Part shown: in pieces, positions 12,755 to 24,000 of the stretch | Position numbering within the stretch: position 1 is the first letter of the stretch | How the letters are laid out: every line of letters begins with the position of its first letter | Assembly (NCBI GenBank): GCA_001692895.1 | Contig: KV748249.1 | Span: forward strand, 248,001-312,000 | Length of the DNA stretch: 64,000 nucleotides | Source of the DNA: Cenococcum geophilum 1.58 | Taxonomy: Eukaryota; Ascomycota; Dothideomycetes; Gloniales; Gloniaceae | Reading direction: 5' to 3' | Translations under genes and position numbers: made by a program | The notes under the pieces: model-generated | What the model was told of the DNA's origin: nothing | Databases searched by the model: none | The model's input: only the letters and a program-made list of their open reading frames with translations

Positions 12755-14695
12755 ATGATGCCGCCTATTCGACCCCACCTCTCCATTACACTCCCGCGAA
12801 ACTTCACTTTTCACTACACCGATGGTCAGCCACCAAGGACACCAGAACCAGAAGAGCGCGCCGAGATCCTACAGCCTCCGGAGCCTCCTCGACAAATATA
12901 TCGTGTGCGGCGGCGTCGCGCTGGCATTCCGACCTATGATATACCCTCGATCCGCCAACAGCCTTCCCAGGACGACCCCATACCCACCATTGAAGCACCA
13001 GAGATCTCTACAGATGAATCCATAGCTTTGCCGGAACCGACTCCTTCACCGGTAGAGGGCTTTCTTGCGCCTACTCCATCTTTTGCTCGGCTTATGTCTC
13101 CCCCAAAAACACCCGTCGCGCAAATCTCGACCAGGATTGAAGACACCTGCGGAGCTGCTCAGGACTGGGAAGATATGGACAATGCTAGCCGAGGCGAGAG
13201 CATCAGCCGGCCATCGTCCGCTTGTTCAGGAATATCCGACTCTTCTACTTCCTCTCAAGGAAGCCTAGAGTCATTCCCCTCCTATGGTGGAAGTTGCACA
13301 AGCCCCGAGAGCGATGCCGCAGATCCTTTTATCTATCCTCCATCGGGCATGAAATACCGCGTCGATTCCTCGCCACTCCAAGCTTACCAGCAACATCACA
13401 GTAAGAGGATCAACTTGCGCAAGGAAACCATCTGGACTGAGGACATGGATAACCACCTGTGGATGGCCTATATGAGATATCTGCAGGATCCCACTGTAAC
13501 ACCTTTCAAGATGCTTCCTGGTACTGCACCACCTCTAGGAGTGTGTCATCGTGTGGTCCGGGATGCGAAGAAGACTTGGAAAGGCCCGCGGGTTGCTAGT
13601 ACGTCCTGCAACAGCAGTCAATTCCCTCAGCACATCTTCCGAGCAGGGTCCCCAGACACCATCAAGCCCGCAAAGAGTGGGAGCAGCACACCTATAGCGA
13701 ACGACGCGCGTAAACCATACCCGAAATGGCCGCGTTCCGAATCTGCTACCCGACGAAGACTTCGACAGCTGTGCAAGCGGAAGCCATCATTGTCTGCGCA
13801 CTATCAACGTCTTCTTCATTGCAGATCTCCATCCCCTTTCCCATCCTCTCCTCGATCAAGCGTGGAACCTCAACCTGCAAGCCTTTCCTCTCCGTTCTCC
13901 GAACATCTCGCCACCTTCTCAACTCGTGATATGAATATTTCGCTTTCAACCAGTACGGCATCTACAATGCAATACGGCAATCCTCTCTCTCAACTGACGA
14001 GCGACAATACTCCGCGGGCTCGAAACGATGAGTGGTTTGGCCAGCCTTTAGGAAGGTCTTCGGCTCATCAGAAGAGTCAATCACTCCACGTTGGTCTTGG
14101 GATTGGTAGCATGCTTGGTTCTCCATTCAATTCTGTGCCTGAAATGCCCCGTATGGGCACTAGGCCTTCATCACGGGCCGGTAACGTGCCTTCACTGGCA
14201 CCGAGATTGGATCCGCCGTTAGAGCTTCACTCGCCTATGCCACTTCCCCGCTCGTTTAAGCGACGCGCCCAACACCATCTTGAAGACGAAGGTAGCTCGC
14301 ATGGATCCGGGATGCGCCAGAATCTTCTTCAGGAGCTCTTTGGTGCGCCTGCTGAGAGCAGCCATCGTCGGGTTCGCAGTCGTGGTTTCAGTTTGGGAGA
14401 TATGGGTGAAGGCGCTCGTCGTCTTTCGTCTCTTTTCACGCCTCCGGCTGTGTTCGACCAGATGGGCAGTCCAGAGATGGATACCACTACGCTTCAATCT
14501 GAGACAAACACGCTGCATCCGCCTGCGCAATCAACCATCCGACTGGGGTCTCCCTTCGGTGGGCGCTCCACCAATGTACATTTTAGCAACACATTCCCAA
14601 GAAACTTCACTCCTCATGGATTCGAGGCTGCCGCTTCTTTCGAAGATCGGCTTGGGGAGATGCCGACCGATTCCCTGTCTAAAGATCGAATGTAG
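12755..14695 (+). CDS. Conserved fungal disordered protein with WTEDMDNHLW module
   Basis: Single exon of 646 codons from tandem ATG codons at 12755 and 12758. The frame stays open upstream to 12440, but those 105 residues are Cys/Arg/Leu-rich and look like translated leader, so the downstream ATG (A at -3) is preferred. The N-terminus begins MMPPIRPHLSITLPRNF and is followed by Pro/Glu-rich text. The only folded-looking module is near residues 220-275 (KRINLRKETIWTED, then HLWMAYMRYLQDP and CHRVVRDAKKTWKG). It is Trp-rich, helical and reminiscent of a Myb/SANT-like or other DNA-binding fold, but I cannot assign it. The remainder is Ser/Pro-rich and basic, with a GDMGEGARRLSSLF-like helix near the C-terminus, suggesting a regulated nuclear or cytoplasmic protein. 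No function is claimed. The reading frame is clean and codon use is normal, so the gene looks active. Confidence 0.8.
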   Translation: MMPPIRPHLSITLPRNFTFHYTDGQPPRTPEPEERAEILQPPEPPRQIYRVRRRRAGIPTYDIPSIRQQPSQDDPIPTIEAPEISTDESIALPEPTPSPVEGFLAPTPSFARLMSPPKTPVAQISTRIEDTCGAAQDWEDMDNASRGESISRPSSACSGISDSSTSSQGSLESFPSYGGSCTSPESDAADPFIYPPSGMKYRVDSSPLQAYQQHHSKRINLRKETIWTEDMDNHLWMAYMRYLQDPTVTPFKMLPGTAPPLGVCHRVVRDAKKTWKGPRVASTSCNSSQFPQHIFRAGSPDTIKPAKSGSSTPIANDARKPYPKWPRSESATRRRLRQLCKRKPSLSAHYQRLLHCRSPSPFPSSPRSSVEPQPASLSSPFSEHLATFSTRDMNISLSTSTASTMQYGNPLSQLTSDNTPRARNDEWFGQPLGRSSAHQKSQSLHVGLGIGSMLGSPFNSVPEMPRMGTRPSSRAGNVPSLAPRLDPPLELHSPMPLPRSFKRRAQHHLEDEGSSHGSGMRQNLLQELFGAPAESSHRRVRSRGFSLGDMGEGARRLSSLFTPPAVFDQMGSPEMDTTTLQSETNTLHPPAQSTIRLGSPFGGRSTNVHFSNTFPRNFTPHGFEAAASFEDRLGEMPTDSLSKDRM

Positions 14696-15685
14696 ACTCA
14701 GCTAATTCTGCCCCAATCGTCTCACTGCTCTCTTCCGTGCTGTAGGTGCACATGTGCAGCATTCGATTGCATTCTCGGCGTTGTAATTGCATCGGCCACC
14801 AGCGAGCATTTACTGCAGCATCTTGCATGTTCTCAACTTTTCAACACAAAATCTTGGATTTGGCCTTTGGCCCTTATTTGCTCAAAAGCGCTGGTCTCTG
14901 TGGATGTCACACCTCCAATTTCATACATTTACATCTTCTCATGTTTTACATCCCTTCTCAACATGCTTCTAAATTTCTTTCTGTATTGCATTTCTTGTTC
15001 CGAGGGAGGCTTTATTACATATTTTGACGGATTTACGACAGCGATGGATGATGTTTTTCATGTCCTCTTTCACTCTTCTTTTAATGCAGGAGTGAGGGAG
15101 AGAGGATAATGGATTGGCGGCGAACAGGCAAGACGGTGTTTGGCAAAGGCATTTTATGGGTCGGGCGGACATTACCATTTTTCTTTTAATGTCGCCAGAC
15201 CTTTTCAGGTGCGCTCGTCTTTGGTCTGCTTGTCGAGGTGGCTAAATAAGGAACATATAGCCTTCACATTTTGTCCCTCAAGCTTTCGGCGTCTGGCATT
15301 TGGTGGCCTCGTTTTTTTCTTCTTCGACGACACAGTTCTCTTGTACTTTTCCTTTCTCTTCATTACGATGGAACGTGCATTACGACGATTGGATGGTTAG
15401 CAGTTTTGGTTGTCATGTCTTGCACGCTCGGATATACTACTCCAGTTGGTAAACTTCTTCTGCTTAATGGCGTTGACGATCCACTGCACCACTGTATCTA
15501 GAGACTAGTTTCTCCTCCAGCCGACCCAAGGTCGTGGCTGGCTTATGAATTACTTTCTATGCTCTTGGAATCTGAAATGTGCGATACTTGCATTGCACGT
15601 TCGTTGGACGTTGGAAAAAGGTTAACCCTGCGCGTTATGCTCACGAGAAGAGACAGGAAGACCCTTGCGGTTGGAGGGGTAGCTA
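14696..15685. other. 3' flank, T-rich, no gene
   Basis: T-rich sequence directly after the stop at 14695, consistent with a long 3' UTR and terminator region. The ORFs are short and composed of Phe/Leu/Ser codons from T-rich DNA. No coding gene is seen. Confidence 0.5.
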
Positions 15686-15880
15686 ATTCTAGGATCGCAT
15701 CGAGTCAACTTTTTACATCTCTCAAACCCCCACTTAGATATACGACATGAATTCTAGGATCGCATCGAGTCAACTTTTTACATCTCTCAAACCCCCACTT
15801 AGATATACGACATGAATTCTAGGATCGCATCGAGTCAACTTTTTACATCTCTCAAACCCCCACTTAGATATACGACATGC
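15686..15880 (+). repeat. Three tandem 65-bp copies ending at an ATG
   Basis: Three head-to-tail copies at 15686-15750, 15751-15815 and 15816-15880, identical except for the last base. Each starts ATTCTAGGATCGCATCGAG and ends with ACGACATGA (ACGACATGC in the third). The ATG of the last copy is the presumptive start codon of the ketopantoate reductase pseudogene, so the immediate 5' leader and start codon have been triplicated. In copies 1 and 2 the ATG opens a 22-codon frame that ends in a TGA overlapping the ATG of the next copy. Confidence 0.95.
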
Positions 15881-17179
15881 GCCCTATCAACACCAGAGCT
15901 CTCGAGTACATGTAAGCCCGTCAACCTCTCCAATCCCCTCAATCCCCCTCAATTCCTCGCTCATAGCTGACAATCGCAAGGAGAATGTCCTCATCATCGG
16001 CAGCGGCGCAGTCGGCGCCATCGCAGCGCTCAACCTCGAAGTTGGCGGGCTCGCAACCATAACAGTCGTACAGCGTTCGAACTTCGCCGCCGTCAACTCG
16101 TCCAGCTACAGCATCACCTCATGCGACCACGGCGTGCTGAAAGGCTAGAAGCCAAGCCACGGTTCGCGCCCGCTCCTCCCTACCCAGCACCACCCCTCCC
16201 TCCATCCCTCTCTCCCAGCCCACCCACCATCTGACCACCCACCCCAGTCCGCGCCTCCATCCCAACGTCGCGACTGAAGCCCTCCCACCCTACGACGACA
16301 CCGTGCTCACCACCAAAAACACACCCAACATCCCGCCATACCTCCCCTCCCTCCTCCCCCCCGCCCTCACCCCTCCCACACCACGCTCCTCCTCCCCCAA
16401 AACGGCCTCAACATCGACCGCCCCTTCCGCGCCGCCTTCCTCTTCACCCCGCCGCCCAGCAGCGTCTCGCTCACCGGCTCCGCCAAGCCCGCCCCGGGCA
16501 CCATCGTCCAGGACGACGCGGACAGGCTGCCGATCGGCGCGTTCCGCAACCCCGCCCTCCCGGCCTCGCGCGAAGACGCGGTCGCGCGGGAGTTCGTGGC
16601 GCTGTGCGCTGCTGGCGGGAAGACGGTGCGCGCGTTCTCGCGCGACGTGGCGGCGGGGAGGTGGAGGAGGCTGGTGTGCAGTGCGTGTCTGGGCCCGATC
16701 TGTGCGGTGACGGGGCTGGATACGGGCGGGGTGCGGTTGGCGGCGGGGTGTGTGGAGGGGCTGGTGCGGCTGGCGATGGAGGAGATTGTTGCGGTTGCGG
16801 GGAGGAAGAAGGGCGTCTGGCTGGGGGAGGGGGTTGTGGAGAGGACGATTGGGGTTGATCCGTTGGAGATTTATTTGTGTCCGGGTATGCTTGCGGATGT
16901 GCGGAAGGTGGGTTGGCCTCTTTTTTCTTTGGGGCTGGCCGGGATTGCTGTTGGTTGAGTGGAGTTGGGTTGGGCTGGTTGAGAGTGTTGACGGGAGTGT
17001 ATAGGGCAATTTCATCGAGTTTGAGAATCCGATTGGGAGCCATTGCGAGAGGACAAGACGCTGTGCCGATGCCAACGCTAGAGGTGCTGTATAACCTCTG
17101 TAAGGCTATACAATGGCGGACGAAGGAGGCGAAAGGAATAGTTTCGGTGCCGCCGAAACGAGATCCCGTGAAGCAGTAG
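15877..17179 (+). pseudogene. Ketopantoate reductase family pseudogene
   Basis: The Rossmann nucleotide-binding start is clear near 15985 (ENVLIIGSGAVGAIAALNLE). Further pieces are VLTTKNTPNIPPYLPSLL near 16300, QNGLNIDRPF near 16410, a long C-terminal domain in one frame to 16908 with ICAVTGLDTG, and a last piece near 17062-17179 with PMPTLEVLYNLCKAIQWRTK. Intact members (ApbA/PanE fold) reduce 2-dehydropantoate with NADPH in pantothenate synthesis, although many fungal paralogues have unknown substrates. The copy is broken: a TAG at about 16147 where tryptophan is expected, frame changes near 16270, 16380 and 17050, and poor splice context. An intron is likely after the short first exon (GTAAGC at 15912) and another after DVRK (about 16908). 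The domain order is complete, so this is a recently decayed gene rather than a fragment. Confidence 0.85.
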
Positions 17180-17510
17180 CTCTTAACCCTATCAGGATTC
17201 TGAATCTGGATGCGCCATTGGCAGCCAGAATTCCGCGCGCAAAATATCATGTACGAAAGGCGCAATTGCACCCGTCACGCTCAAGTTCTGTGGAGCAGAA
17301 TTGCAAGCCCTCAACCCAGTCGCATTGAATGTGTTTTGGCGATACAATCGATCCCTGTGATCGAGAATCTAGGCTATCCGACCCTGAGCTCCCCGCACCA
17401 CCTACACCACCGTATCTCGTTTCCTTTCATCGAGTGTGAAATGTATTTCCACCAATATGCACCACGTGAAACCATGCCGAGGACAAGCAAAAGGAGAGAA
17501 GAGAAAACGC
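17180..17510. other. Intergenic, 3' flanks of convergent genes
   Basis: About 330 bases between the ketopantoate reductase pseudogene (+) and eL42 (-). Contains no ORF of note. Part of it is the 3' UTR of eL42. Confidence 0.5.
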
Positions 17511-18492
17511 TTAGAAGACCAATGCCGCACCCTTCGTCTTCTTGTCGCCACTATACAAAAAGTACCCATTAGCATAAACACCCTTAATTATTTTGGCCGA
17601 AGGGAAGTAAAGTGGTATTGGGAATTGGCATGTGGTGTGTAGGAGAAGAAGAGTGACGTACCCCAACTCAAAGTGCTTGCACCGCTTCAACGCTAGCTGT
17701 GCCTTTGTCTTGCACTGCGTGCACTCTAATCTCAGCACGACCTTCTTGGTTGTCTTGGCCCTCTTGTGGAAGACGGGCTTCGTTTGACCACCGTAACCGG
17801 ATTGTTTGCGATCATAACGGCGCTTTCCCTGAGCGAACAGCGATGCCTGTGTGCCGGAGAAGAAGGTTGTGTCAGGGCGTTATTCATATGGCAGCGCTAA
17901 AGCGAAAGTATGTACCTTGCCGGCTTTGTACTGTGTAACCTTGTGCTGGGTGTGCTTCTTGCAGTCCTTGCCCTTGCAGTACGTCCGCCTTGTCTTAGGA
18001 ACGTTGACCTGAGAACCAAAAATTGTCAGCCATGTATTCGTCTGCTTTTCGTGTTTGAGCCCAAGTCTAATCCTCTCCTTAACTCGCTTGTTTCGATCGT
18101 GTCGCGGCTGGAAACTATATTTGTAACTATCGACGTCAAAGGTTTTGGGGGTTGAGATGTTGCAAAGTTGGAAATACGCCTGATATCCAGATCGATATGA
18201 AGTGTGGATCATTGCGAGTATCAGGTTGTGGTGTGCGTCTGGATCTTGGTGGCCCTTTATCCAACCCATTTTGATCCCAGAAAGGCCCAGCAAACGCTCC
18301 GGCGAGTAGTCCTCCATCATATGTATCCTCTCTTGAGACCTTCTCATTGTCCGTATTTTCAATTTACGCGATAGTCGATCTCGCGTCGTCTCTCAAGTTG
18401 TGTACCGCGAAGTCGTAACGTTATCCCGAGTCCCCAGATATTCAACCAACCTCCTGATCTCTCAAATAAAGAAATTGGATGTAACTCACCAT
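17511..18492 (-). CDS. rpl42: 60S ribosomal protein eL42 (L44)
   Basis: Four exons on the minus strand: 18492-18490 (ATG only), 18008-17916, 17846-17662 and 17550-17511. The GT-AG introns are 481, 69 and 111 bases. The product has 106 residues, exactly the family length: [20 protein letters not shown] at the start, [12 protein letters not shown] in the middle, and CKHFELGGDKK before the C-terminal GAALVF. Cysteine pairs at 12/17 and in ECTQCK fit the zinc-binding ribosomal fold at the 60S E-site. Residue 56 is proline, the residue associated with cycloheximide sensitivity in yeasts. The first exon is just the start codon, followed by the longest intron, as in many fungal ribosomal protein genes, where it often carries expression signals. 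Intact and surely expressed. Confidence 0.96.
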
Positions 18493-18875
18493 CTTGACAG
18501 GTTACTGCAGTGTTAGTTTCGTTGGACGAGGTCGGGTTTTGTCGTCGATGACTGACGTTCAGGTTGGCGTTGTCCCAAATTCGTTTGTGGGCTTCTCGGC
18601 TGTGGCACGTGATCTTGAAATCATTCACCAGGGCTTGGATTGATTATGCGATGCCTTAAGAAAATCAGATGGTGTATGTTCGGAAACCAGAATCATGCTA
18701 ATTATTTTCAAGATTATAAATCATACTCGATCACAGTATCTATCTAGAAGTTGCGACTAATTAAACAGCTAGAAGAATCGCAAATCCGTCTCCGCATAGC
18801 TCCCGAAATATGACAAGCTTACTCGTCTTCGTCTTCCAACTTACCCAATCTAATACCTGAAAACTTCTTTAATCT

Positions 18876-19578
18876 TTACAATCTCACCACAGCCATAGCG
18901 CCTAGCACCGCGCCCACTGCCGGCATCGCTGCTCTCGCTAAGTTGAGCCAGTACCACCTGCTCACCAGCTCCTGCACATAATTCGCCATGAAGGCCGTCT
19001 CCTCCATGCCTTCTTGGTCTAGCTCCGCTGCCTCGGCCAGCGCGAGCAATTTATTGTTGGTGGACCGCATGGCTAGTAGTGTCCATGGCACGATGCTGGG
19101 GACAAGGACGGCGGCGGTGGTGTAGAGCCCGAAACCATTAGATGGGAAAAGCGAGGGGTTTTTAGACGCTACTCGAAGGATGAGAAGTTAGCTCAACTGG
19201 CACTAACGCCGCGTATACAGAAGCTTCCATAGACTTCAGATCGGGAAGCCAGCCGTGTTTCTGCAGCCAAACAAAGCCCAAGAGTGAGCACCTTCAGTTG
19301 CGAGATAGCTGAACGCCGCGCCGCCTATAAACGCCAGCCATGGCGCGGTCGCTTTGCCGACATCAAATGCCGTTTGCCATTGGCGTGCTAGAAGCCCAGA
19401 AGGGGCGAGTTTGAGGGACGGAATTGTACCGATACTGTAGCCCGCGATGTATCCTTAGGATGGCTTTAGTCTATCATCGTACATGAAGTCAAGAACTTTA
19501 CGCACCCGAAAGGGCTGCGGAGGTCGTCAGGCCTACTATTTGGGCTATGGGGATGTATGAGGGGAGCTGCCCTGCCAT
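18876..19578 (-). CDS. DUF1772 family small membrane protein
   Basis: Three exons on the minus strand: 19578-19506, 19453-19292 and 19168-18876, with introns of 52 and 123 bases (GT-AG; a CTAAC branch site in the second). Product of 175 residues starting MAGQLPSYIPIAQIVGLTTS. Four hydrophobic segments are visible at about 8-28, 53-74, 93-112 and 150-172, and the C-terminal part has WYWLNLARAAMPAVGAVLGA. This matches DUF1772, the anthrone-oxygenase-like family. Some members oxidise anthrones in polyketide pathways, but many are unassigned. There is no polyketide synthase in the window, so the role here is unknown. It lies 383 bases upstream of eL42 on the same strand. Frames and splice sites are all intact. 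Confidence 0.87.
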
Positions 19579-21079
19579 AATGAAGGTGTATAAAGATTGT
19601 TGTGGTAATGATTTGGAAACATAGCAGGCTTTTGAACGCGTGCTCGGTTTTATGGTGGACGGCAGCTTGAGGTGGCACGGTGGTCGGCATCGGCGATTGC
19701 GTAAAGTTCCGTTCAGCATGCCGAGCTACTACCACTAGGCTCTATATAGGTATGCTAAAAGGGTCTAACAAGGATTTCATGAATAAAAAACAAGTCAAGT
19801 GATATTTTGACCGACATAGGGCCTTTGAGGATTTTGAGTGGCCTAAAACACTTTATCCGCGCATTATTCTAGCAAAAATTTAGTCTCCTCCTGTTTGACA
19901 ACCGTCATCATAACCCAATGCATACTACCTCTGCTAGGCAGAAGACAATGGGCAAAAGAAAAAAATGCGTTGCTCTGTGAAGGTTGAACAATAGTGAAAG
20001 ATTTTTATTTAATTTATATTGTACATATTTTATACTAAAACCAACCAACGTCAGCCTCTCAAACTTTATTTTCTGACGATAAACTGTTCTCCAACCCTAT
20101 TGAAACAACCAACTATGTCTAGGTGTTAATTGTAGAATATCAAGATCAGGGGCGAATATTTTGTTCATCGCATTCAGAACATTGAAGCCTTCTCACTGGT
20201 GCCTTCAATGAAGTTCTGGCCTAGTTGTTTTCTAACCGCAGTCAATACAAAATGCAAAAGAAAGACCTACAGTCTATCCTTTGTCTATCGGATGCAGGAT
20301 CTCCGACCTGAATAGGAGGACCTTTCGCACCAAATTAACGCTAGAAATCAACCAGCCCCACGCCCGCACAATGTATGTGCGATGGCACGCGAAGGGTTAT
20401 ATCACCCCATTGGAACGGATAATTTTACGTTTCTGTATCACTTCTCAGAGACATGTGGGTGTAGTTAACGCGATCCGAGCGCCGGGTATTACGGACGCCT
20501 TGCAATCGTTCTCCGCCTAGTCACCACTTGTCCCCGAGGCAGACTCACGACGCCTGGCCAAGAGCTGCGGTAACCTAACTTCGAAACCAGTAATGGAATT
20601 ACCTTTTGATTCGTCTATTTTAAGCTTAATGTGGCTAATCAGAAATAGGAGCCTTGCATACAAGCCTGACGCGTTCATGCTGGCCAGACCCCTCTGTGGC
20701 TGCCTTACGAGGCTCACAGCGACATTACGTTTATCATTTGGATGCGACAACCTCGTTCCACTAACTTCTCTTCTCATGCTGTAACGATAGTACTGTGTTT
20801 AAGGTTATAATAAGTTTTGGCTTCCCCGTATGCCACTTTATTACGGTCTTTTAGCTTGCAAACAATACCCGTAAGCAGTTTATTGATGGTCCAAACTAGT
20901 TCAAGGGATTCCTGAAGAGTGAGTAGTCCCAGAAGGAATTAATGCATGGATGCTTATTGTTCACTTCAATAGCGTGAATATTCCGAAGAAGTCGCGGATT
21001 TGAGCAGAGCCCCTTACCTATATCACCGGAGACTTCGTAGAGACCCTATCGCTTTAGCTGCTAGCCTCGAGTATTTGTT
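19579..21079. other. Intergenic, no gene seen
   Basis: AT-rich to moderately AT-rich sequence with only short ORFs and no splice-linked coding series. It separates the DUF1772 gene (-) from the NACHT-ankyrin gene (+), so it should contain both promoters. No recognisable repeats or RNA genes. Confidence 0.5.
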
Positions 21080-24000
21080 ATGGCGGGCGCGAGTACAAAT
21101 GACGACCCCTGGTCACTTGCATGTAGCCGCTACATGGAAGACTTGGATGAAGAGGAGAAAAAATTATTTGAGACTGCTTCACTGGACAATCTATTTCGCA
21201 GCGCCAGTGCAGCACAGAAACATCACGAGGAACAGAGCAAGGCCCGAGCTATGTCGAGAAAGCTGGAGCCATTCGTTAGTGCCATATGTCAGTACGGCGA
21301 GGCACTCGACGTATACTCTAATACATACTCCCTTGCCATGGCCCCACTGTGGGGGAGCATCAGGGTGTTGCTACATGTAAAGTCTAATCCCCAGCTAGTT
21401 TCTGCGTTGGCCACTGTACTATATAAGCAGACTCTCATACATGCGGATATCAGATAGCTAAAGCATTCGAAAAATACTTCAAAAACCTCATCAACATGTT
21501 CACACGAATTGGCGATAACCTTCCGAGATGTCAGATCTACCAATCACTTTTCCCTAGCCATAACCGACTGCTGCAAGCGATGTCTGTGGTATACTTAGAC
21601 GTCATACACTTTTGTGTTGAGGCGAAGACGATTTTCCGAAAGTTGAAGAAATCGTCAACTTGTGAGCCCTTTACATCTCAACCTGGGATTCCCGGATTAA
21701 CTTGATACCCTGATAGTTCCCTTTATATTGAAGTCGCTATAGAAAGATTTCAATGGGGAATTTGAAGACAAGACTCTAGCCAAATTTCGTTATGACTTAA
21801 GAAACGTGGAGAAGGAGGTCATGGTGTCATATATGATTGAGGGTTCAAACGATCGAGCCGTAGTCCAAGCTGAGAGAGAGGGAAGGGAGAGGCAGAGAAA
21901 GGGCAAGCTTCCAACGACTATAAGATATGTGCCTATTACTGATCCATCCCGCAGTTAAAAAGAGAAACCTCCTCTTATCAAAGCTATCATCTCTTCCCTA
22001 TGTTAATAAACATATAAAAGAGCGCAAAAGACATCATTCTGGAACAGGCAGGTGGCTGATTAAAACCAATGAATTCAAAGAGTGGATGAGAGGAAACAGC
22101 TCAGCCTGTTTTTGGTGTTATGGAATTCGTAAGTATATCTACATTTGCTCTACTCCGCAATACTGTGGTGTAAGACTTACGCAGAAGCTCTTCTAGCCGG
22201 ATCTGGAAAAACAATTCTAGCGTAAATATTTCCTACCCCTTCTAAACCATGTCAGCAGCTAAATGAAGTTGATACAGGTCTTCCCTCATAGATACGCTTT
22301 CCAGGGAAACTGGCGGGAAGGACATCACTATCCAGGAATTCACCAGTCAGGACATAATAAGCAAAAACATCACTAGGCAAGATACTGGTATCATATTCCA
22401 CTACTGTGATTTCTCTGATCCCAGATCGCTTGAGACACGGAACATTCTCGGAACAATAGCCAGGCAGCTACTCGAGAGAATAAACATTTCAGACGATTTG
22501 GAGCAACAGATGGACCAACTGTACAGAGGAGATACCAGAGCTATGACAGACGACGAATTAGCCGCTATCCTTTTCGCCATCATCAAACATTTCTCCAAAG
22601 TGTATCTCTTCCTTGATGGGTTAGACGAATGCAGAGAAGAAGTGCAGGCCACGGTCTTATCGATTGTGATTCGACTTTCTGAATCTATTCAACCAGCCGT
22701 AAAGATAGTTATATCAAGTCGCGATGAGTATCTCATCTCAAAGTCATTGAAAGAATTTCCTCAGATCCAAATTTCAGCGGAAAACAACTCAGACGATATT
22801 GCTCTTTTCGTAGAGGAGACGGTGAAATCTAATATAAGATCTGGAGCACTGAATATTCAAGATCCCCGTCTGGAATCCGAGGTTATATCAGCACTCACAA
22901 GCCAGGCGCATGGGATGTTCGTCGCCCGCACATACCGTTCTTTGGCTAAGCTTCCATGGCTAACTTATTACATCAGGTTCCTTTGGGTGCATTTCCAACT
23001 TGCCGATCTTTGTGACACAGTCTCCGATTTTGGTATAAGAAAAGTCCTTCAAGACCTTCCAGATGGTATGGCAGCAACATACGCGAGAGCAGTGCAAAAG
23101 ATTGGACAAAATCCTGTCAAGATGAATCTAGCCCAGCAGATTTTTAAGTGGATCGCTTGTGCCAAACGTCCATTGCTCATGGCAGAGCTGGCGGAGGCTA
23201 TTGCGTTTGGGCCATCTGATGCATCTTGGGACTCAACGAAAATTCCTGATGCTTCGCGCTTAATCCGAGCTTGTGGACATCTTGCGGTCCTTGATGATGA
23301 TGGGACCGCTCGATTTGCCCATCATACTGTTCAACAGTTTCTAATTGGACTCCCATTAAAAGACTCAATCTCTGAATTTCACTTCGACCTGTCGAAAGCT
23401 GATGCCAGGGCCGGAGAGATCTGCATCACGTACCTACTATTCTCAGACTTTGAGAAACAAATCACTATATCAAGGCCTAATAATCTCCGACAAGAAAGCA
23501 ATCTTCCCAGTCCAAAAGCTATCGTAGGGAGTGTGATCTCTGGATTAGGCACCAGCTATGCCATACACAGCATGCTAAAACTTTGGGGATATTTAGGTTT
23601 TAGGAACTTGGAATCGCAGCCGCCAACTATTGACGTTACAAAGATTACCGAACCGAAGAAGCTGCCACCGCCGGATCTGGGCAAGAAGTACCGATTGTTA
23701 AACTACGCTCTCGAGAATTGGTTAATGCATACGTCAATGATCGCGGAGGACAACATCTTGTGGAATAAGTTCAAACACCTGGCCATAGATAAATACACCC
23801 CATTTGACATCAGGCCTTGGGGCAACAGCGATGCGTCAAACCGCTTACCCCACATGGGACTATTCCGCTGGGCTGTTGATGTAGGACACGTACCCCTCCT
23901 GAAGCTTTTATCGAAATTACCAAGAGGTCTTGATCTTCATGCCTATTGTCGCCAAATGTCAGAAGAGGGTCAATCTATTGCGACTAATGCATCACTTCGT

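Noticed and set aside
16290-17271. Two long minus-strand ORFs (261 and 266 codons)
   Set aside because: They are antisense to the GC-rich ketopantoate reductase pseudogene, whose plus-strand frames match a known family.
18876-19578. Polyketide gene cluster member
   Set aside because: DUF1772 proteins can be anthrone oxygenases, but no polyketide synthase or tailoring genes lie nearby, so a cluster role is unsupported.
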